In this document: positions 11,821-16,830 of the stretch, in pieces
How positions within the stretch are numbered: the stretch's first letter is position 1
Layout: every line of letters begins with the position of its first letter
DNA from: JARIHD01 sp041743655
GTDB taxonomy: Bacteria > Patescibacteriota > Saccharimonadia > Saccharimonadales > UBA4665
DNA length: 16,830 nucleotides
Assembly: GCA_041743655.1 (NCBI GenBank)
Contig: JBGTMJ010000043.1
Span: forward strand, 1-16,830
Direction of reading: 5' to 3'
The notes under the pieces: model-generated
The model's input: the letters and a program-made list of their open reading frames with translations, nothing else
The model's database searches: none
Told to the model about the DNA's origin: nothing
Position numbers and translations under genes: made by a program

Positions 11821-13767
11821 TTATCCCGCTGCTTTATTCATATCTAGGATCGTATTAAGTAACTCTGCGTGACTCCATACCAGAGGAGTTACCGAAACGA
11901 CAAAACCAGTATTTGGGTCTACCTGTTCGGAGAGCATGCCGCTAGGTAAAGCGTGCGAAATGGTCCAATCAACATAGTGACGGGCACGATCTAACTCCTT
12001 GGTTCGGACGTAGTACTGGGCAAACCATAGTGTGGTAATATGCCACGGGTTTCCCAGGTACGCATGGTCAACGGCAAAATAATTGTCATGCTCATAGCGA
12101 ACCGAACCACCAGAAGGTGTCTGATCAAGGAGCACTTGTTGCATCGTATGTAAAGATTGTTTAATATAGTCAGCGCCAATAGCTTGCGGCCAAAACATCA
12201 TGGAACCGTATAAGCTCGATACATCCAACGTATTGTCGAAGACTAGTGAGTTATCTTGTTGCAGGAGGAAGCCTTTTCGGAAAGCCTGGCGTTTGTCATC
12301 GAAGAAAACCCGGCTGTTGTCTAAAATTTCAGCGGCTACGTTGCGCCAGTGTACTGCGTCATCGGGATACTCAAATTCTTCTGCGAAGTCAGCAGCTACC
12401 AGAAGTGCCTGATAGACGACAGCTGTTGTGTAGGTAGAGGTCAGAAACTTTTCTTCCCACAGGTCATAACTGGCATGGGGCAGTTTTGTCTGGCCGTCAA
12501 TAAACGAGCACATGAAGTTAGCTGCTGGTTGAACCAATGTGCTATACAAACTGTACACAAAGTCACGGTCCTTAGAGTAATCATAATATTCTCCAAGCAT
12601 ATACAGTACAATTGCAGTCTCATCTTCCTGGATCGCAAGCTCCTTGTGGTTGCCGTGGAGTAACGGGTGCCAGGTACTGCCTATGGCTCTGTCTGGCTGA
12701 TACTTGTGCATAAGGTAGCCGTCGTCAGTCAGAATGTCGCGACAGAATTCAAATACTTTACGAGGCTCGTCCCGATAGCCAAGCCGGATAAGCGGCCAAA
12801 TTGCATATGCTGCGTCGCGCGGCCATACATAGCTGTAGTAGTCACGTCCGTAGTTATAGATAGATGAATCACAACTGGCGACGATACCGCCCCGCTTATC
12901 GCAGTGGGCTTTAATGACCATTAAAGATTTTTTGGCAATAGTAGCATATTTTTCATCCAGGGCCTGGAGTGTGCCAGAGGCTGTAGCCAACCACGTTTGC
13001 CAGTACTGCCTGGTCATTTCTAAACGGCGTTCTATGCCCTCACTGAGGAATTGATGATGAATCTTCTCAGCGGTAAACTGTGAATCGGCTGCGATGATCC
13101 AGTAATCAATACGGGTCGCTTCGCCACTATTCAAATCGCAGGAAAAACGTAATACCGAATCCACACCACCGTGCTCAATGGGATTATTAGAAAGCTCACC
13201 ATCCTCGGCATCGCGGTACGTACCTTCTTTACCCTCTATAGCGTAGCTGCCAATAGCAAATTGATCGTGGGGTTTGTTATCGCTGTCCTGGCCGTAAATG
13301 AGAAGGGCGCAGCGGCCTTTGTAATCCAATATGTAGTTCTCATCTGGAACGAACATGGCTGTGTCGGCCCGTCCGGCGCGGGAGATTTGAAATACTTGGT
13401 GCAGGAACAGCCGTATCTCCCGATGTCGGGAAGAGTTATTGCACACGGTAATTCTTCTACAGAAAGCGTTCGATGCATTATCGACGAAATCCGTTAAACG
13501 TAACTCCACTTCAGTAGCTCTATGGACCGCAGTAATCTTACTAATAAGGGCATCGGGGTCAAAATCTACACTTATCTGCCAGCTATCATCGTCGAGCCAA
13601 CTAAATGTACCATCTACCCATACACCAATTTTGTGGCGCATACTACGTGCATTAGTAAGATTGTCCAAGCCTACGTATGGGTAATAAAAATCGTGTACTA
13701 AACCGTACCTATCAAGGCCGACAGTTAGGCTACCATTACCGAGCATGACCGGTCTGCCTTGGCTCAT
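11821..13767 (-). CDS. Glycoside hydrolase family 15 (glucoamylase-like)
   Basis: This 648-aa enzyme probably releases glucose from the non-reducing ends of alpha-glucans or a related alpha-glucoside. Residues 1 to about 255 form the N-terminal beta-sandwich of prokaryotic GH15 (GNGSLTVGLDRYGLVHDFYYPYVG). The (alpha/alpha)6 barrel follows, with YVWPRDAAYAIWPL (313-326), DLWEE (435-439, catalytic acid) and LSEQVDP with Glu614 as the probable catalytic base. No signal peptide is seen, so it should act in the cytoplasm. Specificity (starch, dextran, trehalose) is open. Its ATG overlaps the GH57 stop (ATGA), so it is the third gene of a coupled operon. Confidence 0.93.
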   Translation of the reverse strand: MSQGRPVMLGNGSLTVGLDRYGLVHDFYYPYVGLDNLTNARSMRHKIGVWVDGTFSWLDDDSWQISVDFDPDALISKITAVHRATEVELRLTDFVDNASNAFCRRITVCNNSSRHREIRLFLHQVFQISRAGRADTAMFVPDENYILDYKGRCALLIYGQDSDNKPHDQFAIGSYAIEGKEGTYRDAEDGELSNNPIEHGGVDSVLRFSCDLNSGEATRIDYWIIAADSQFTAEKIHHQFLSEGIERRLEMTRQYWQTWLATASGTLQALDEKYATIAKKSLMVIKAHCDKRGGIVASCDSSIYNYGRDYYSYVWPRDAAYAIWPLIRLGYRDEPRKVFEFCRDILTDDGYLMHKYQPDRAIGSTWHPLLHGNHKELAIQEDETAIVLYMLGEYYDYSKDRDFVYSLYSTLVQPAANFMCSFIDGQTKLPHASYDLWEEKFLTSTYTTAVVYQALLVAADFAEEFEYPDDAVHWRNVAAEILDNSRVFFDDKRQAFRKGFLLQQDNSLVFDNTLDVSSLYGSMMFWPQAIGADYIKQSLHTMQQVLLDQTPSGGSVRYEHDNYFAVDHAYLGNPWHITTLWFAQYYVRTKELDRARHYVDWTISHALPSGMLSEQVDPNTGFVVSVTPLVWSHAELLNTILDMNKAAG

Positions 13768-14972
13768 ACAGTAATACCCTTCTCTGTTAAGCGATAGCGG
13801 ATGTCGTGGTATACGTTCATAAACGCAATAAATGCATCATAGGGATTTTCGTAAGGGCTAAAGTAAGCATGAATGTCACCGTCGTTAAACCATTTCGTAC
13901 ACATGTAGTAGTAATGATCTGAAGTCTGTAGTTTACGCCAATCCTCGATAAGAACCAAATCGCTGGTGCTTAGAATCTTATCTTCGAGCGCGTACAGCCC
14001 ACGGATAGCTGATGTTTGCATACCATTACCAATCCACGCACTTAAATCGCGCTCAGTATCGGCCCAGGTTATAGTGTTTGGTGTGTCTATGTAGTCTGCT
14101 GGCTGGTAGCTATCAATAGCTTCGCTGATTGTCATAAAAGAGTTGCCCCTTGCTCTAAGCCATTCTGTAGGCAAGTGGTTCAGAAAGTCAAAGATACCAG
14201 ATTCTTGCCATTGGTGCTCCCCGAAGGTTTCGTAATCCATGAACAGGTTAAATACTTGGGCATCGTGAGTGTCGTTCAGCCAGCCGCTGAATTTGTCCGC
14301 AGTCAAGGGCCAACCATTCCAGTTACGGTCTCCAAAGCGAAACGCTATGTCGTCGCTCAAGCGGTAATTCTTCATTAGTAGGCGTATATTGTCAGTATAT
14401 GCAGGTCTGTACACAAAGTTGGCGCTGCGCCACCCAAGTATCTTATCCCAGCCTTCTGCCAGAATGCCCTTATACCCAGCTTTGTCAGCCCAATAGGCAA
14501 GATCATTATTGTACGCAAGCTCCGTATTACGGAATACCTTGGGTGTCTGACCGAATACTGCCTGGACTTTGCGCTCGTGCATCTTTACTTGCATTTCGAA
14601 TTCCTGGCGTGAATAAAAAAAGGCCAGGCTGTGATGGTAGGTCTCTCCTACAATTTCAACACGACCTGTATCTGTGAGGTCTTTAAATGATTGCAGGACG
14701 TGAGGGGCCCACTTCTCAAGCTGCTCAATCACGGTGCCTGTTACAGACATACTGATACGAAACTCCGGATGGTCTTGTAAAAGTTGCAAAAGCCGTTGGT
14801 TTGTAGGCAGGTATGACTTTTCTGCGACCTTATGCAGAGTACGCTCATTACTTGTAGCATCTTCATATGGCGCATCAAAGTAGTTATGTTGGTTGGCAAT
14901 GTCGAATACCGTATAATGTCGCACGCGGAACGGTTGGTGGACGTGAAGGTACAGGACTATCGCTTTACTCAT
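13764..14972 (-). CDS. Glycoside hydrolase family 57 (alpha-amylase / glucanotransferase type)
   Basis: This 402-aa enzyme has the GH57 conserved regions: VHQP (11-14), VGETYHHS (108-115), FRNTELAYNN (147-156, Glu151 as probable nucleophile), LFMDYETFGEH (243-252, Asp246 as probable acid/base) and WADTERDLSAW (303-313). The size fits the short alpha-amylase-like GH57 subgroup, but 4-alpha-glucanotransferase activity cannot be excluded. I start at MSKAIVLYLHVHQP (14972): this ATG overlaps the glycosyltransferase stop as ATGA, and HQP is normally near the N-terminus. The frame extends 14 codons further upstream, with no homology seen there. No signal peptide. Confidence 0.93.
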   Translation of the reverse strand: MSKAIVLYLHVHQPFRVRHYTVFDIANQHNYFDAPYEDATSNERTLHKVAEKSYLPTNQRLLQLLQDHPEFRISMSVTGTVIEQLEKWAPHVLQSFKDLTDTGRVEIVGETYHHSLAFFYSRQEFEMQVKMHERKVQAVFGQTPKVFRNTELAYNNDLAYWADKAGYKGILAEGWDKILGWRSANFVYRPAYTDNIRLLMKNYRLSDDIAFRFGDRNWNGWPLTADKFSGWLNDTHDAQVFNLFMDYETFGEHQWQESGIFDFLNHLPTEWLRARGNSFMTISEAIDSYQPADYIDTPNTITWADTERDLSAWIGNGMQTSAIRGLYALEDKILSTSDLVLIEDWRKLQTSDHYYYMCTKWFNDGDIHAYFSPYENPYDAFIAFMNVYHDIRYRLTEKGITV

Positions 14973-16180
14973 GCCGTAGCCTTTGCAACATGTTGGCCGT
15001 AAATGTTGAGGCACTTAGTGGCTGATTTATCCCAACTGTAATTGGTATACTCACGGTACGAGTTAGCATGTAGTTCGTTCCGCAGCTCTGGACTACGTAT
15101 CACAGCAAGCATTTTATTGGCCATTTCGTCCACGTCCCAGAAGTCTGCTTGAAGGGCATTATGGATCATTTCAGAAACGCCGGACTGCTTGCTTAACAGT
15201 ACTGGCGTACCGTATCCAATCGATTCAAGTGCGGTAATCCCGAACGGCTCAGAAACAGAGGGCATGACAAACAGATCAGCTACTGCATACGCATCACGGT
15301 AGTGCTTGCCCCGTTGGAATTCGGCAAACAGCACATGGGTGCCAATGCCTAAATCACCAGACAAACCTACAAGCTCATTCCTTTGTTCGCCAGAACCCAC
15401 AATCAGCAACATGGTCTTGGGTTCACGTTCAATAACAAGCCGGAAGGCCTTTAAGAGGTTTGGCAGGCCTTTCTGAATAGTCAGTCTCCCCACATTGGCA
15501 ATTACCTTGTAGCCGTGACCCTTCAGTGCTGACAGGTATGTATAAGCGTTAACACCACTATCAGGGATCAAACCAGTAGGATCAAAGTGATTGTGGATAA
15601 TATCGATCTTACCGGCTGGAACAGCATATTCACGGACAATTGCATCTTTGGTGTGCTGGCTCACGGCAACTATGCGATCGGCAACCAGTAACGCTAAAGC
15701 TTCAATCTCTCGCACTAAAGGGTTGCCGCCGTGTTCATGGCCCGATCTGTCTGCTTCAATAGAGTGAAAATGTACAATGAGCGGTTTACCGGTTAGCATC
15801 TTTGCCTTAATACCTGCCCGGCATGTTAACCAATCATGCGCATGTATAACGTCAAACTCAGCAAGCTGCACGATACGCCCAATAGCCTGTTCGTATATAG
15901 TCGACTGACCGAAAAGATCAACCCACTCTATTTCACCGGTTGACTTAACATATTTGAAACTATCATACGCCATGCCAGCCTTAATAACTTTTTCCACGTC
16001 TTGCGGATGGGCGGCGTTGATGTGCATAAAATCAATACTACTGAAATCGGCGGTATAGGGAAGAACAAATTCGATGTCAGCACCCTTTTTTGAGAGTGCT
16101 TTACAGAGCTGATAACAGGCTACACCAAGGCCGCCACTGTTATGAGGTGGCAACTCCCACCCAAGCATCAATATCCTCAT
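14969..16180 (-). CDS. GT4-family glycosyltransferase (glycogen-synthase-like)
   Basis: This 403-aa GT-B enzyme transfers a sugar from a nucleotide donor. The N-terminal Rossmann half has MRILMLGWELPPHNSGGLG, the acceptor-side loop typical of glycogen/starch synthase-like GT4 and GT5 proteins, and VIHAHDW (111-117). The C-terminal half has NVGRLTIQKG (229-238, donor phosphate contacts) and the EX7E motif EPFGITALE (311-319). Operon context with GH57 and GH15 suggests an alpha-glucan or maltosyl acceptor, but GT4 specificity is hard to predict. It heads the operon behind a good promoter; the ATG lacks a Shine-Dalgarno. Confidence 0.9.
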   Translation of the reverse strand: MRILMLGWELPPHNSGGLGVACYQLCKALSKKGADIEFVLPYTADFSSIDFMHINAAHPQDVEKVIKAGMAYDSFKYVKSTGEIEWVDLFGQSTIYEQAIGRIVQLAEFDVIHAHDWLTCRAGIKAKMLTGKPLIVHFHSIEADRSGHEHGGNPLVREIEALALLVADRIVAVSQHTKDAIVREYAVPAGKIDIIHNHFDPTGLIPDSGVNAYTYLSALKGHGYKVIANVGRLTIQKGLPNLLKAFRLVIEREPKTMLLIVGSGEQRNELVGLSGDLGIGTHVLFAEFQRGKHYRDAYAVADLFVMPSVSEPFGITALESIGYGTPVLLSKQSGVSEMIHNALQADFWDVDEMANKMLAVIRSPELRNELHANSYREYTNYSWDKSATKCLNIYGQHVAKATA

Positions 16181-16218
16181 GTATAATCTTGCCCAGCGTT
16201 TAGTTTCTCTATGGCCAT

Positions 16219-16248
16219 ATTATATCTTTAAGTGAGGACTAAGCACAA
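16219..16248 (-). promoter_or_regulatory. Promoter of the GT4-GH57-GH15 operon
   Basis: On the minus strand TTGTGC (16248-16243), an 18-nt spacer and TATAAT (16224-16219) form a sigma70-like promoter. The expected start leaves about 30 nt before the GT4 ATG at 16180. Confidence 0.6.
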
Positions 16249-16275
16249 CCGATTCTGCACTATTTGCGCTCAGCT

Positions 16276-16830
16276 TTAAATAGGTTTGGCTAGCAGTCGT
16301 TCAAGCGCTAAATCGTATGCGGCCTGTTTAAGAGAAAGATGCTTTTCATCAGCACGCTTGAGCATTTGGTCACTCGCAGCCGTGAGTATTTCTGTAAGCA
16401 GGTGGTTTATCTTGTGTTCCTTCCAATGCTGACCACTATTATTCTGCTGCCATTCGAGGTATGACACTATTACCCCGCCGGCGTTGGCAATAACGTCCGG
16501 TAGAATGGTTTTATTTTTAGCAAGCAGTTTAGCTTCGGCAGACTTGCTGATTGGACCGTTGGCAAGCTCAACAATAATACCCGCTCGTACGTCGTCAATA
16601 TTCATGTCCGTCACAGAGTCTTCCAAGGCAGCCAATACCAGGATATCAGCCTTAACGGAGGTTATCTTATCGCGAGGTTCTGGGATTATACCTTGCAGGT
16701 CTTGCAGTAATTCTGGCCGGGGTATGCCGGCATTAGCAACAACGGTGCTCGTAACATCAATCCCCTGGCTGCGGATCCAAGTATTACGGCTATTGGATAT
16801 AGCAATAAGGCTAAAGTTCGGATACTGCTC
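16276..16830 (-). CDS. Glu/Leu/Phe/Val dehydrogenase family, probably glutamate dehydrogenase (C-terminal part)
   Basis: The frame is open from the right edge to a TAA at 16278-16276, giving the last 184 residues; the N-terminal substrate domain lies outside the window. The fragment is the NAD(P)-binding domain and C-terminal helices: KADILVLAALEDSVTD, then ELANGPIS, then ILPDVIANAGGVIVSYLEWQQN, strongly matching glutamate dehydrogenases that interconvert glutamate and 2-oxoglutarate plus ammonium. The usual EGANGP reads ELANGP here. A TTG at 16635 could pass for a start, but homology continues upstream of it. It has its own stop 95 nt before the GT4 operon. Confidence 0.93.
   Translation of the reverse strand, partial: EQYPNFSLIAISNSRNTWIRSQGIDVTSTVVANAGIPRPELLQDLQGIIPEPRDKITSVKADILVLAALEDSVTDMNIDDVRAGIIVELANGPISKSAEAKLLAKNKTILPDVIANAGGVIVSYLEWQQNNSGQHWKEHKINHLLTEILTAASDQMLKRADEKHLSLKQAAYDLALERLLAKPI

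Noticed and set aside
11690..11872. 60-aa plus-strand reading frame after rpmG
   Set aside because: No ribosome-binding site, promoter or family resemblance, and it runs into the 3' end of the GH15 gene on the other strand.
14973..15014. Upstream ATG for the GH57 gene
   Set aside because: The 14 extra residues have no family match and overlap the GT4 gene, while the ATG at 14972 forms an ATGA overlap like the next gene junction.
16276..16635. Short 119-aa gene starting at TTG 16635
   Set aside because: The same frame continues open with dehydrogenase homology to the right edge, so it is part of a longer truncated gene.

Overview
The window looks like chromosomal DNA of a reduced bacterium of the Candidate Phyla Radiation, most likely Saccharibacteria (TM7). 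This is inference: it rests on gene order, short intergenic gaps, ribosomal proteins without zinc-binding cysteines, and a GT4/GH57/GH15 alpha-glucan cassette. TGA ends several genes (for example the transposase and the PspC protein), so the standard bacterial code applies, unlike in Gracilibacteria or Absconditabacteria.

Layout. 1-4093 (+) is the end of the large ribosomal protein cluster: infA (3' end), rpmJ, rpsM, rpsK, rpsD, rpoA, rplQ, rplM, rpsI. 4183-6973 (+) is a tight trpS / RluD-type pseudouridine synthase / DNA polymerase III delta'-like group. 7017-7670 is a TPR protein. 7834-8019 holds tRNA-Thr(TGT) and tRNA-Tyr(GTA). A full-length IS110-family element on the minus strand starts directly behind tRNA-Tyr; it has an intact DEDD transposase and about 230 nt of structured non-coding DNA upstream, which I propose encodes a bridge (seek) RNA. 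9302-11002 is a more A+T-rich accessory block: a small membrane protein, a NUDIX hydrolase, and a protein with a possible 2H-phosphoesterase motif. Then come tRNA-Thr(GGT), a minimal PspC protein and rpmG (L33).

11821-16180 (-) is a three-gene operon, GT4 glycosyltransferase, GH57 and GH15, joined by two ATGA stop/start overlaps. It probably handles a cytoplasmic alpha-glucan, since no signal peptide is visible on any product. The C-terminal part of a glutamate dehydrogenase-type enzyme (-) runs off the right edge.

The main points of interest are the IS110 element with its candidate guide RNA and its insertion beside tRNA-Tyr, the repeated placement of -10 boxes about 7-12 nt before start codons (probable leaderless mRNAs), and the alpha-glucan operon. 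I found no CRISPR array, phage module, toxin-antitoxin pair or rRNA.
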